From positions 1,736,001 through 1,800,000 of the forward strand of contig AP026969.1 of NCBI GenBank assembly GCA_027923965.1: a DNA stretch of 64,000 nucleotides, read 5' to 3'. The number at the start of each line of letters is the position of its first letter. Position 1 is the first letter of the stretch. The translations under genes and the position numbers were made by a program. The notes under the pieces were generated by a model that was given only the letters and a program-made list of their open reading frames with translations, searched no databases and had not been told where the DNA came from. The DNA is from Comamonadaceae bacterium OS-1 (lineage in GTDB: Bacteria > Pseudomonadota > Gammaproteobacteria > Burkholderiales > Burkholderiaceae_C). Positions 52,355-61,572 of this stretch are shown here, piece after piece.

Positions 52355-52498
52355 GCCGCCAATCTACGCCAAACCGGTCGGGTCTGGGGCATTTTTGGAC
52401 GCTTTTTGGCTACAGTGCGATGGCGAGACCTTGGTACATTGGGCTGGGTTACTTCATTACGTGCCCGCAACCTACTTATATTCTGGAGACTCTTCCGC

Positions 52499-54220
52499 AT
52501 GCCCATTTCCACCTTTCGCCCCGCGCTGATTGCCACCGCCGCCGCCCTGTGCTGCGCCGCCCAGGCGGCCTCCGTTGCGCCTGTCGCCGCCGAGAATGGC
52601 ATGGTTGTCACCGCCCAGCATCTGGCCACCCAGGTCGGTGTGGATGTGCTCAAGCGCGGTGGCAACGCCATCGATGCCGCCGTGGCCGTGGGCTATGCGC
52701 TGGCCGTGGTGTACCCGGCAGCGGGCAACCTGGGCGGTGGCGGTTTCATGACGGTGCAGCTGGCCGATGGCCGCAAGACTTTTCTGGATTTCCGCGAAAA
52801 AGCCCCTCTGGCGGCCACCGCCAACATGTACCTGGATGCCGACGGTAATGTGGTCAAGGGGGCCAGCACCAATGGCTACCTGGCCGTGGGCATTCCCGGC
52901 TCGGTAGCCGGTTTTGAAGAGGCCCGCACCAAGTACGGCACCATGCCCCGCGCCAAGCTGCTGGCCCCGGCCATCGGGCTGGCCGAGCGCGGCTTTGTGC
53001 TGCAAGAGGGCGACGTGGACATGCTGAAAACCTCCACCGAAGACTTCAAAAAAGACGCGCCGTCCGCCGCCATCTTCTTGAACAAGGGCGAGCCCTTCCA
53101 GATTGGCCAAAAGCTGGTGCAAAAAGACCTGGCCAAGACCCTGAAGCTGGTTAGCCAGAAGGGGCCAGACGGCTTCTACAAGGGCACGGTCGGTGCCCAC
53201 ATCGTGGCTGCCAGCCAGGCCGGCAAAGGCATCATCACCCAGGAAGATCTGAACCAGTACAAAGTGCGCGAACTGGCTCCGGTGGAGTGCGACTACCGTG
53301 GCTACCACATCGTGTCGGCCCCGCCCCCCAGCTCGGGCGGCGTGGTGATCTGCGAAATCCTGAACATCGTTGAAGGCTACCCGCTCAAGGAGCTGGGCTT
53401 CCGCTCGGCCCAGGCCGTGCACTACCAGATCGAGGCCATGCGCCACGCCTACCTGGACCGCAACAGCTACCTGGGCGACCCCGACTTCGTGAAGAACCCG
53501 CTGGACCGCCTGCTCGACAAAGGCTATGCGGCCAAGATCCGCGCCGCCATCGACCCCGCCAAGGCCGGTGTCTCCAAGGACCTGAAGCCCGGCGTGGCCC
53601 CGCACGAAGGCAGCAACACCACCCACTATTCCATCGTTGACAAGTTCGGCAATGCCGTCTCGGTCACCTACACGCTGAACGATTGGTTCGGAGCCAAGGT
53701 CACCGCCGCCCAAACCGGCGTGCTGCTGAACAACGAGATGGACGACTTCACCTCCAAGGTGGGCGTGCCCAACCTGTACGGCCTGGTGCAGGGCGAAGCC
53801 AACAAGATCGAACCCGGCAAGCGCCCCCTGAGCTCCATGAGCCCCACCATCGTCAGCAAAGACGGCAAGCCCGTCATGGTGGTCGGCACCCCGGGCGGCA
53901 GCCGCATCATCACCGCGGTCACGCACACCATCCTGAACGTCATCGACTACGGCATGAATGTGCAAGAGGCCGTGGACGCACCGCGCTTTCACCAGCAGTG
54001 GCTGCCCGACCTGACCAATGTGGACACCTTCGGCATCAGCCCCGACACCCGCAAAATCCTGGAAGGCATGGGCCATAACCTGGGCGTGCCCCAGCCCGCC
54101 AACCACCTGGCCGCGATCCTGGTGGGTGCCCCGTCGCTGGAAGGCAAACCGCGTGGCAACTTCCGCTTCTACGGCGCCAACGACCCGCGCCGCAACACGG
54201 GGTTGGCTGCCGGGTATTGA
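52499..54220 (+). CDS. ggt: Gamma-glutamyltransferase
   Basis: This 573-residue periplasmic enzyme has a signal peptide (to AAQAAS), then VDVLKRGGNAIDAAVAVGYAL. The autocleavage site is before Thr374 in SNTTHYSIVD, splitting it into large and small subunits, with GTPGGSRII for substrate binding. It transfers or hydrolyses the gamma-glutamyl group of glutathione. GGAG lies upstream of ATG 52499, and an in-frame upstream extension is rejected. A hairpin terminator follows. Confidence 0.95.
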   Translation: MPISTFRPALIATAAALCCAAQAASVAPVAAENGMVVTAQHLATQVGVDVLKRGGNAIDAAVAVGYALAVVYPAAGNLGGGGFMTVQLADGRKTFLDFREKAPLAATANMYLDADGNVVKGASTNGYLAVGIPGSVAGFEEARTKYGTMPRAKLLAPAIGLAERGFVLQEGDVDMLKTSTEDFKKDAPSAAIFLNKGEPFQIGQKLVQKDLAKTLKLVSQKGPDGFYKGTVGAHIVAASQAGKGIITQEDLNQYKVRELAPVECDYRGYHIVSAPPPSSGGVVICEILNIVEGYPLKELGFRSAQAVHYQIEAMRHAYLDRNSYLGDPDFVKNPLDRLLDKGYAAKIRAAIDPAKAGVSKDLKPGVAPHEGSNTTHYSIVDKFGNAVSVTYTLNDWFGAKVTAAQTGVLLNNEMDDFTSKVGVPNLYGLVQGEANKIEPGKRPLSSMSPTIVSKDGKPVMVVGTPGGSRIITAVTHTILNVIDYGMNVQEAVDAPRFHQQWLPDLTNVDTFGISPDTRKILEGMGHNLGVPQPANHLAAILVGAPSLEGKPRGNFRFYGANDPRRNTGLAAGY

Positions 54221-54533
54221 TGGGATAGTCAGGTTGCTACATTTTCTGTAGCTTCTTGTGCTTTACGGGCGGGCGGTAAAGGCTGAAAGTGCCTTGAATA
54301 TTGGATGGGTTGGCATTCACCTTCGGGGGGCTGCCAACCTTTTTCTTTTGTGCATTCGGTGCAGCACCACTTTCCAGCAGCATCCTGAGAACGTCCTCAG
54401 GGAAACACCCCATCTGTGAGGGCGAAAAAGTACACGGATGCGGCGCGGTGGCATGCGGTGTTTGGGGGGGTGCGAACAGAATTTGCAGGCCGATGGAGTG
54501 CATCGGTTTTCGTTCACAACCAGGAGACATCCG
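54221..54533. other. Intergenic stretch with repeat and terminator
   Basis: This 313-base gap holds repeat copy 13 (54234-54291, starting TTGCTACATTTTCTGTAGC). It also holds a terminator-like stem GGTTGGCA (54308-54315) with TGCCAACC (54332-54339) followed by TTTTTCTTTT, which fits as the ggt terminator. A minus-strand reading of 58 codons crosses it and is not accepted as a gene. The promoter of the sugar cluster should lie at 54350-54520, but I see no clear boxes. Confidence 0.6.
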
Positions 54534-55841
54534 ATGAACCGCAAAATTTTGATCGCGTTGGGCTGCGGGCTTTTGCCCTTGGGCGCAGCCTTGGCCAACA
54601 CTGAACTCGTAATTGCGACGGTGAATAACCGTCAGATGATCGAGATGCAGAAGCTGACCCCAGTATTCGAGAAGGCCAACCCCGACATCCAGGTGAAGTG
54701 GGTCATTCTGGAAGAGTCGGTGCTGCGCCAGCGCATGACCACCGACATCGCCACCAACGGCGGCCAGTTTGACATCATGACCATCGGCATGTACGAGGCA
54801 CCGCAGTGGGGCAAGAAGGGCTGGCTGAAAGAATTCAAGCCCGATGCCAACTACGACATGGCCGACCTGCTGCCGGGCATCCGCGAAGGCATGTCGTATG
54901 ACGGCAAGCTGTACTCGGCCCCGTTCTACGGCGAAAGCTCTTTCACCATGTACCGCAGCGACCTGGCCCAGGCGGCGGGCGTTACGCTGCCCGAGCAGCC
55001 CACCTACCAGGACATTGCCAACTTTGCGGCCAAGGTGAACAACCCCGCCAAGGGCATTTACGGCATCTGCCTGCGCGGCAAGCCCAGCTGGGGCGAAAAC
55101 ATGGCCTACCTGACCACGCTAGTCAATGTGTCGGGCGGCCAGTGGTTCGACATGCAGTGGAAGCCGCAGCTCAACACCAAGCCCTGGCAGGACGCCATCA
55201 GCCTGTATGTGGATCTGCTGAAAAAGTACGGCCCACCGGGCGCACCGTCCAACGGCTTCAATGAAAACCTGAACCTCTTCGTGTCGGGCAAGTGCGGCAT
55301 GTGGATCGATGCCACCAGCGCGGCGGGTTCGGTGTCCGATCCCAAATTCAGCAAAGTGGCCGACGTGGTGGCTTTTGCCCGCGCACCGACGGCGGTGACC
55401 ACCAAGGGCGCGGGCTATTCCTGGTCGTGGGGCTTGTCCATCCCCAGCAGCACCAAGAAGGAAGCCGCCGCCCAGAAGTTCATCAACTGGGCCACCTCCA
55501 AGGACTACGTGAAGCTGGTGGCCGACACCGATGGCTGGGTGGTGGTGCCCACCGGCAACCGCAAATCCACCTACGCCTACCCCGAGTTCCAGAAAGTGTC
55601 CAAGTTTGGCGCGATGGAGCTCAAGGCCATTGAATCGGTGAACGTGCACGACGCAACCCTGCCCAAGTCGCCGTACCAGGGCGTGCAGTTTGTGGGCATT
55701 CCCGAGTTCCAGTCGATTGGCACCTCGGTGGGCCAGGAGATTAGCGCCGCCCTGGCGGGCAAGAAGTCGGTGGCCGACGCACTCAAGGCGGGCCAGATCG
55801 CCGCCGAACGCGAAATGAAAAAGGCTGGCTACTACAAGTAA
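54534..55841 (+). CDS. Sugar/polyol ABC transporter binding protein
   Basis: This 435-residue family 1 solute-binding protein has a signal (to ALAN) and TELVIATVNNRQMIEMQKLTPVFEKANPDIQV, resembling sorbitol/mannitol-binding SmoE/MtlE proteins. It captures a polyol or sugar in the periplasm. AGGAG lies eight bases before ATG 54534. Unusually, the permease and ATPase genes that normally follow are missing; catabolic genes come next instead, so the transporter must be elsewhere. Confidence 0.9.
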   Translation: MNRKILIALGCGLLPLGAALANTELVIATVNNRQMIEMQKLTPVFEKANPDIQVKWVILEESVLRQRMTTDIATNGGQFDIMTIGMYEAPQWGKKGWLKEFKPDANYDMADLLPGIREGMSYDGKLYSAPFYGESSFTMYRSDLAQAAGVTLPEQPTYQDIANFAAKVNNPAKGIYGICLRGKPSWGENMAYLTTLVNVSGGQWFDMQWKPQLNTKPWQDAISLYVDLLKKYGPPGAPSNGFNENLNLFVSGKCGMWIDATSAAGSVSDPKFSKVADVVAFARAPTAVTTKGAGYSWSWGLSIPSSTKKEAAAQKFINWATSKDYVKLVADTDGWVVVPTGNRKSTYAYPEFQKVSKFGAMELKAIESVNVHDATLPKSPYQGVQFVGIPEFQSIGTSVGQEISAALAGKKSVADALKAGQIAAEREMKKAGYYK

Positions 55842-55919
55842 GCCATCCGTGCCCCCGCGGGCCACTAGCTGGCTGCGCGGGGCGGCATCCCTCCCCATCT
55901 GTTTATCCAGGATTTATCC

Positions 55920-56735
55920 ATGTCCCAAGAATCTCCCATCGTTCCCACGTCTGCCCAACGCCTGGCAGGGCGGCATGCCTTGCTCACCGGCGTGGCGGGC
56001 GGCATCGGCCTGTCGGTGCTGGCGGCCTATCTGCGCGAAGGGGCGCATTGCACCGCGGTGGACTTGCCGCCCACCCCGTCCGAAGGCCTGTTGCAACTCC
56101 AGCAGCGCTACCCGGCATCGCTGCACTATGTAGCTGCTGATGTAGCCCACATGCACAGCATCGAGGCGATGCTGCAGTCGGCCACCGGCAGGTTCGGGCC
56201 GGTGCATGTGCTGTTCAACAACGCCGCTACCTTCACCATGGGGCCGCTGCTGGAGCAAGGCCCCGCCGACTACGACTTTGTCTTCAACGTCAACGTCAAG
56301 GGCATGTTCTTTGTGATGCAGGCGGTGCTCAAGCACATGGTGGCGCAGGGCACCTCGGGGTCGGTGGTGAACATGGCCTCGCAGGCCGGTCGGCGCGGCG
56401 AGGCCCTGGTGGCGCACTACTGCGCCAGCAAGGCGGCCGTCATCAGCTACACCCAAAGCGCCGCGTTGGCCATGGCCGCGCACGGCATCCGCGTCAACGG
56501 CATTGCACCGGGCGTGATCGACACGCCCATGTGGGGCAAGGTGGACGCGCTGTTTGCCCAGTACGAGGGCCTGGCGCTGGGCGAAAAGAAGCGCCAGGTC
56601 GGGCTGGCGGTGCCGCTGGGGCGCATGGGCGACCCATCGGACCTGGAGGGCGCGGCCGTGTTCTTTGCGGGCGATGAGTCGCGCTACATCACGGCGCAAA
56701 CGCTCAACGTCGACGGCGGCAACTGGATGAGCTGA
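55920..56735 (+). CDS. SDR polyol dehydrogenase
   Basis: This 271-residue short-chain dehydrogenase has GVAGGIGLSVLAAYLREGA for cofactor binding, NNAA, catalytic YCASK, and NGIAPGVIDTPMW. It resembles sorbitol/galactitol dehydrogenases of the SmoS/GatDH type. In this cluster it would oxidise a hexitol to a ketose such as tagatose or fructose. It sits between the binding-protein gene and a sugar kinase gene, with 10 bases to the kinase. Confidence 0.85.
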   Translation: MSQESPIVPTSAQRLAGRHALLTGVAGGIGLSVLAAYLREGAHCTAVDLPPTPSEGLLQLQQRYPASLHYVAADVAHMHSIEAMLQSATGRFGPVHVLFNNAATFTMGPLLEQGPADYDFVFNVNVKGMFFVMQAVLKHMVAQGTSGSVVNMASQAGRRGEALVAHYCASKAAVISYTQSAALAMAAHGIRVNGIAPGVIDTPMWGKVDALFAQYEGLALGEKKRQVGLAVPLGRMGDPSDLEGAAVFFAGDESRYITAQTLNVDGGNWMS

Positions 56736-56745
56736 GGAGCCCGCC

Positions 56746-57684
56746 ATGACCAAAATCATCACCATGGGCGAGATCCTGGTGGAAATCATGGCCCAGGACC
56801 GGGGCCAGTCGTTCCGCCAGCCGGGTGTGCTGCTGGGGCCGTACGCCAGCGGTGCACCCGCCATCTTCATCGACCAGGTCGGCAAGCTGGGCTGCCCGGC
56901 GGGCATGGTCGGCTGCGTCGGCGAAGACGACTTTGGCCACCTGAATGCGCAGCGGCTGCGTGCCGACGGCGTGGATGTGTCCGGCATCGCCTTCTTGCCC
57001 GATGCCACCACCGGCAGTGCCTTCGTCACCTACCGGGTGGATGGCAACCGCGACTTTGTGTTCAACATCGTCAACAGCGCCTCGGCCCGGCTGGGGGTGG
57101 AACACGTCACACCGCAGGCCCTGGCAGCTTGCACGCACTTCCATGTGATGGGCTCGTCGCTGTTTTCCGAGTCCATCGTCGCGGCCATGAAGAAGGCGGT
57201 GGACCTGGTCAAGCGCCAGGGCGGCACAGTCTCGTTCGACCCCAATATCCGCAAGGAAATTCTGCGCTCCAGCGCCATGCGCGAGGCCCTGGCCTACTTT
57301 TTGGCCCGCACCGATATCTTTTTGCCCAGCGGCAATGAAGTGACTTTGCTGGTCAACGCCGACACCGAAGAAGCCGCCATCCCCGAGCTGTTCGCCCTGG
57401 GGGTGCAAGAGCTGGTCATCAAGCGCGGGGCAGACGGTGCCAGCTATGTAGACCGGCAGCAACGCATCGACGTGCCTGCCCTGGCCGTGGCCGAGGTAGA
57501 CCCCACCGGCGCGGGCGACTGCTTCGGCGGTGCCTTCGTGGCCTGCCGCCAGTTGGGCATGCCCCCTGCGCAGGCCCTTGAATTTGCCAACGCCGCCGGT
57601 GCCCTGGCCGTGACCCGGCAAGGCCCCATGGAGGGCGCATCCACCTTTGAACAACTGCGGGCAGCCCTGGCCCAGCGCCTTTGA
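56746..57684 (+). CDS. PfkB-family sugar kinase, possible tagatose kinase
   Basis: This 312-residue PfkB/ribokinase-fold kinase begins MTKIITMGEILVEIM and carries the catalytic-base and anion-hole motif DPTGAGDCFGGAF (~247-259). Paired with a GatZ-like enzyme it resembles the tagatose kinase described in Agrobacterium galactitol catabolism, which phosphorylates D-tagatose. The substrate is inferred from the neighbours. It is 12 bases ahead of the next gene. Confidence 0.85.
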   Translation: MTKIITMGEILVEIMAQDRGQSFRQPGVLLGPYASGAPAIFIDQVGKLGCPAGMVGCVGEDDFGHLNAQRLRADGVDVSGIAFLPDATTGSAFVTYRVDGNRDFVFNIVNSASARLGVEHVTPQALAACTHFHVMGSSLFSESIVAAMKKAVDLVKRQGGTVSFDPNIRKEILRSSAMREALAYFLARTDIFLPSGNEVTLLVNADTEEAAIPELFALGVQELVIKRGADGASYVDRQQRIDVPALAVAEVDPTGAGDCFGGAFVACRQLGMPPAQALEFANAAGALAVTRQGPMEGASTFEQLRAALAQRL

Positions 57685-57696
57685 AAGAACCCCACC

Positions 57697-58962
57697 ATGC
57701 GCAATACCCTGAAGAATCTGGCCGCACCGGACCGTGCGGGCCACCCCCGTGGCATGTACTCGGTGTGCTCTGCCCACCCCCTGGTCATCGAAGCCGCCTT
57801 GCTGCAGGCCAAGGCCGACGGCACCGAGCTGTTGATCGAGGCGACCTGCAACCAGGTCAACCAGTTCGGCGGCTACACCGGCATGCAGCCGCTGGACTTT
57901 GTGCACTTCGTGCAGGCCATTGCCCGCCAGGTGGACTTCCCCGAGGGCGACCTGGTCTTTGGCGGCGACCACCTGGGCCCCAACCCCTGGCGGCACCAGC
58001 CCGCGGCGCAGGCTATGGCGTTCGCCAAGGACCTGCTGCGCGCCTACGCCGCCGCAGGCTTCCAAAAGCTGCACCTGGACGCGAGCATGCGCTGCGCCGA
58101 CGACCCCGCCGTGCTGTCCGACAGCGTGGTGGCCGAGCGGGCGGCGGCCTTGTGCGAAGCCGCCGAAGCCGTGGCAACCGGCGTGGCGGTGTATGTGATT
58201 GGCACCGAAGTGCCGGTGCCGGGCGGTGCCACCGAAGAGCTGGCCCAGATCGAACTGACCGCGCCCGCCGCCGCCCAGCACACCCTGCAGGTGCACGAAG
58301 CAGCCTTCCAGGCGCTGCATTTGCAGGGCGCGTGGGAGCGGGTGATTGCCCTGGTGGTGCAGCCCGGCGTGGAGTTTGACCACACCCGGGTGATGGACTA
58401 CCAGCCAGAGAAAGCGGTGGCGCTGTCGGCTTTCCAAAAAGGGCAGTCCAAGCTGGTGTTTGAGGCCCATTCCACCGACTACCAGCGGGCCGACCTGCTG
58501 GCCAAACTGGTGGAAGATGGTTTTGCCATCCTCAAGGTGGGCCCCGGTTTGACCTTTGCGCTGCGCGAGGCGCTGTATGCCCTGGAATTGGTGGAGCAGG
58601 AACTGGTGCACGTGGCGGCCCGTTCCCACCTGCGTGCGGTGGTCGAGTCCGAGATGCTCCACCACCCGCAAGACTGGGTGCACTACTACGGTGGCGACGC
58701 GGTGCAGCAGGCCCGGCTGCGGGTCTTTAGCTACAGCGATCGCGTGCGCTACTACTGGGGGCGGCCCGACATCGTGGCGGCTACCGACCGGCTGCTGAAG
58801 AACCTGGGCGGCCTGCAGATACCTGAAAACCTGGTCAGCCAGCACCTGCCGGCCCAGTATGCCGCCTACCGCCTCGGCAAGATCCCTCTGGCGGCCAGGG
58901 ATCTGGTGCTGGACCGCATACGCGATGCCATTCGCCCCTATGCTTTGGCCTGCAGAGCTTGA
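57697..58962 (+). CDS. GatZ/KbaZ-like tagatose-phosphate enzyme
   Basis: This 421-residue protein belongs to the GatZ/KbaZ family: GMYSVCSAHPLVIEAAL, GGDHLGPNPWR, KLHLDASMRC and KVGPGLTFALREALYALE. In enterics it is the non-catalytic partner of tagatose-bisphosphate aldolase. In the Agrobacterium galactitol pathway a relative acts as tagatose-6-phosphate 4-epimerase. No GatY/KbaY catalytic subunit is nearby, which favours the epimerase role here. Confidence 0.85.
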   Translation: MRNTLKNLAAPDRAGHPRGMYSVCSAHPLVIEAALLQAKADGTELLIEATCNQVNQFGGYTGMQPLDFVHFVQAIARQVDFPEGDLVFGGDHLGPNPWRHQPAAQAMAFAKDLLRAYAAAGFQKLHLDASMRCADDPAVLSDSVVAERAAALCEAAEAVATGVAVYVIGTEVPVPGGATEELAQIELTAPAAAQHTLQVHEAAFQALHLQGAWERVIALVVQPGVEFDHTRVMDYQPEKAVALSAFQKGQSKLVFEAHSTDYQRADLLAKLVEDGFAILKVGPGLTFALREALYALELVEQELVHVAARSHLRAVVESEMLHHPQDWVHYYGGDAVQQARLRVFSYSDRVRYYWGRPDIVAATDRLLKNLGGLQIPENLVSQHLPAQYAAYRLGKIPLAARDLVLDRIRDAIRPYALACRA

Positions 58963-58985
58963 TTCCCACCCGTCAGGAGCCCCTG

Positions 58986-59987
58986 GTGATCCACACCGCG
59001 TCCTCGTCATCCCGTGCCACGGGCCCCTCCAGCCGGTCCAAATCGGTGCGCCCGGCTCGGCGCACCTACGGCCCGGCGCTGGAGAACGAGGCTGAGCGCA
59101 CGCTGTTCCAGGGCTTCGAGCCGGTCTCCAGCTGCGGGGTGGTGCGTTGCCTGTCGCACGGCTTTCCCACCATCCTCAACCGCTGGCACTACCACCCCGA
59201 GTACGAGCTGCACCTCATCGTGGCCACCCATGGCCGCGCCTACGTGGGCGACTACCTGGGCACTTACGAGCCGGGGCATCTGGTGCTAACGGGGCCGGGC
59301 CTGCCCCACAACTGGCTGGTGGACGACCTGCCGCCGGGCGGCATCAACGACCACATCCACAAGGTGCTGCAGTTCCGCGACGAGCCGCTGCGCGAGGCCG
59401 CCAAGGTGTTTGATGCCATCGACGGCATCTTCCCCATGCTGGACCGCGCCCAGTTCGGCATCGAGTTCTTTGGCATTTCTGCCCTGGCCGAGCAACGTTT
59501 TGAAGAGATCCGGGGCTCCCAGGGGCTCAAGCGCCTGTCGAGCTTTCTGGCCTACCTGGCCGAGCTGGCGCAGGAGAAGGATTTCCGGCTGCTGTCTGCG
59601 TCCAGCGTGCAAGGCATGGCCGACACCTATACGCAAGAGGCCTCGGCGATCATCGAGTACGTGGCCCAAAACGCCTGCTTTGACATCTCGCTCAAGGACG
59701 TGGCCCACACCTTTGGCCACAGCGAGAAATACTTTTCCAAACACTTCAAGCGCAGCACCGGCAATTCCTTCATCGACTTTGTGCTGCGCCTGCGGATCAA
59801 CAAAGCCTGCCAGCTGCTGGCCGACACCTCGATGTACGTGGCCAATGTGTGCCACGAAGTGGGCTTCAACAACGTTGCCAACTTCAACCGCCACTTCCAC
59901 AAAATCAAGGGAATGACCCCTACCGATTTCAGAAAACAGTCCGACGACCGGTTTGGTCGTAAGTTTTTGAAAAAAGAGGCCGGTTGA
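58986..59987 (+). CDS. AraC-family transcriptional regulator of the sugar cluster
   Basis: This ~333-residue protein has an N-terminal cupin-like sensor (HYHPEYELHLIVATHGRAYVGDY) and two C-terminal helix-turn-helices (DISLKDVAHTFGHSEKYFSKHFK, VANVCHEVGFNNVANFNRHFHK). I choose GTG 58986, with AGGAG six bases upstream, over a TTG at 58959 inside the previous stop. It probably activates the preceding operon in response to the sugar. Confidence 0.88.
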   Translation: MIHTASSSSRATGPSSRSKSVRPARRTYGPALENEAERTLFQGFEPVSSCGVVRCLSHGFPTILNRWHYHPEYELHLIVATHGRAYVGDYLGTYEPGHLVLTGPGLPHNWLVDDLPPGGINDHIHKVLQFRDEPLREAAKVFDAIDGIFPMLDRAQFGIEFFGISALAEQRFEEIRGSQGLKRLSSFLAYLAELAQEKDFRLLSASSVQGMADTYTQEASAIIEYVAQNACFDISLKDVAHTFGHSEKYFSKHFKRSTGNSFIDFVLRLRINKACQLLADTSMYVANVCHEVGFNNVANFNRHFHKIKGMTPTDFRKQSDDRFGRKFLKKEAG

Positions 59988-60009
59988 ATACGTTAGTTGG
60001 GTAGATTTT

Positions 60010-60056
60010 AGGCCCCTCGCGCTGATGGAATGGGCGTAAGCAGCTATCAAAATTGA
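60010..60056 (+). repeat. Dispersed hairpin repeat, copy 14
   Basis: It starts 23 bases after the AraC stop. The core GCGCTGAT-GGA-ATGGGCGTAAGCAGC is followed by TATCAAAATT. The position after a stop codon again fits the family. Confidence 0.6.
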
Positions 60057-60108
60057 ACCGCACGAGTCGGATTCCCCCGATTGACGCGGCCCGTGCGTGC
60101 ATCCAACA

Positions 60109-60387
60109 ATGGTGGCCATGGTCACCGTCGAATTCGCCCCCAGCCTGCGCCGCCACATCGAGGTGCCCATCCAGCAGGTGCCCGCCGGGCCGCTGCGGCA
60201 GGTGCTGGATGAGGCTCTGGTGGCCGCCCCGGCGCTGGTGCACTACGTGTTTGACGACCAGCGCGCGGTGCGCAAGCATGTGGCGGTATTCGTCAACCAG
60301 ACCCTCGTGCACGACCGCGTGCGGCTGGACCTGGAGGTGCTGGCGGGCGACAAGGTGCTGGTGGTCCAGGCCTTGTCGGGCGGTTAA
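60109..60387 (+). CDS. MoaD/ThiS-like beta-grasp protein
   Basis: This ~92-residue protein has a beta-grasp fold pattern and ends LVVQALSGG; the terminal Gly-Gly is the activation site of MoaD/ThiS sulfur carriers. VFVNQTLVHDRVRLDLEVLAGDKVLV matches ubiquitin-like carriers. It lies 20 bases ahead of a BNR-repeat protein, a pairing I recall from other Burkholderiales. The start is uncertain: ATG 60109, or 60118 with GGTGG upstream. The pathway is unknown. Confidence 0.75.
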   Translation: MVAMVTVEFAPSLRRHIEVPIQQVPAGPLRQVLDEALVAAPALVHYVFDDQRAVRKHVAVFVNQTLVHDRVRLDLEVLAGDKVLVVQALSGG

Positions 60388-60407
60388 ATTCCCATGGAGA
60401 ATTCTTT

Positions 60408-61502
60408 ATGCACACGCTCCTCGTCGGCACCCGCAAGGGCCTGTTTACCGTGCAAGGGGAGGGTAGTGCGTGGCACATCACCGCCCACCATTTCGCGGGC
60501 GAGCCCGTCACCCAGGTGCTGGCCGACCCGCGCGACGGCAGTTGGCTGGCCGCGCTGCGCATGGGGCATTTCGGGGTGAAGCTGCGCAAAAGCGTTGACC
60601 AAGGCGCGAGCTGGGTCGAAGTGGCCGCACCCGCCTTTCCGCCCAAGCCCACTACCGGCCCAGATGCCGACGACCCCACGCCCTGGAGCGTGGACATGGT
60701 GTGGTGCCTGGCTGCGGGTGGCCCGGACCAGCCCGGCACGCTGTGGGCGGGCTGCCTGCCGGCGGGTCTGTTCCGCTCGGATGACGGCGGCCAGAGCTGG
60801 GCGCTGAATACGGCGCTGTGGAACCAGCCGCCGCGCAAGAGCTGGGGCGGCGGCGGTTACGACCAGGCGGGCATCCACTCCATCCTGGTCGATCCACGCG
60901 ATGCGCAGCACATCACGCTGGCCGTATCCAGCGGCGGCGTGTGGCAAAGCCGCGACGGAGGCGAGAGCTGGACCATCACCTCGCGCGGCATGCTGGCCCG
61001 CTACATGCCCGAGGGCCTGCAGGAGGACGGCAACGTGCAAGACCCGCACTGCCTGGTGCAGTGCGCCGCCCAGCCCGACGTGCTGTGGGTGCAGCACCAC
61101 GGCGGCATGTACCGCTCGGTAGACGGCGGCCAGCAGTGGCACAGCATTGCCGCACCCGCACCCAGCGACTTTGGCTTCCCCGTGGCCAGCGACCCGCACA
61201 ACCCGCTGCGTGCCTGGTTCGTACCCGCGCACAGCGACGGCTGCCGCATTCCGGTGGATGGCCGGATGCTGGTCAACCGTACCGACGACGGCGGCCAAAG
61301 CTTCCACAGCTTCGGCCTGGGCCTGCCCAGTGCCCATGCCTACCACCTGGTGTACCGCCACGGCCTGGACATCAGCGCCGACGGCCAGACCCTGGCCATG
61401 GCTTCCACCACCGGCGGGCTGTGGGTCAGCAGCGACGCGGGGGAGGGCTGGCACTGCGTGTCCAACGATCTTCCCCCGGTGGCCGTAGTGCGCTTTGCGT
61501 AA
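60408..61502 (+). CDS. BNR/Asp-box beta-propeller protein
   Basis: This 364-residue protein has no signal peptide. It carries six Asp-box-like motifs: SVDQGASW, SDDGGQSW, SRDGGESW, SVDGGQQW, TDDGGQSF and SSDAGEGW, one per propeller blade. The fold resembles sialidase-like and VPS10-like propellers, but sialidase catalytic residues are not evident, so it is not called a sialidase. It is co-directional with the MoaD/ThiS-like gene. Confidence 0.85.
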   Translation: MHTLLVGTRKGLFTVQGEGSAWHITAHHFAGEPVTQVLADPRDGSWLAALRMGHFGVKLRKSVDQGASWVEVAAPAFPPKPTTGPDADDPTPWSVDMVWCLAAGGPDQPGTLWAGCLPAGLFRSDDGGQSWALNTALWNQPPRKSWGGGGYDQAGIHSILVDPRDAQHITLAVSSGGVWQSRDGGESWTITSRGMLARYMPEGLQEDGNVQDPHCLVQCAAQPDVLWVQHHGGMYRSVDGGQQWHSIAAPAPSDFGFPVASDPHNPLRAWFVPAHSDGCRIPVDGRMLVNRTDDGGQSFHSFGLGLPSAHAYHLVYRHGLDISADGQTLAMASTTGGLWVSSDAGEGWHCVSNDLPPVAVVRFA

Positions 61503-61572
61503 GGGCCAAGCGGCCTTCATGAACCGTTAAGAATCGAGCGCCACAATCGCTTTTATTTTTGAGGGAAAACCG

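Noticed and set aside
54237..54411. Minus-strand 58-codon reading containing an ankyrin-like phrase (LLESGAAPNAQ)
   Set aside because: A single ankyrin-like helix is weak evidence. The reading crosses the likely ggt terminator and a repeat copy, and no ribosome site was seen.
60408..61502. Calling the Asp-box propeller a sialidase
   Set aside because: Asp-boxes occur in many propellers. The arginine triad and other catalytic residues were not identified and there is no signal peptide.
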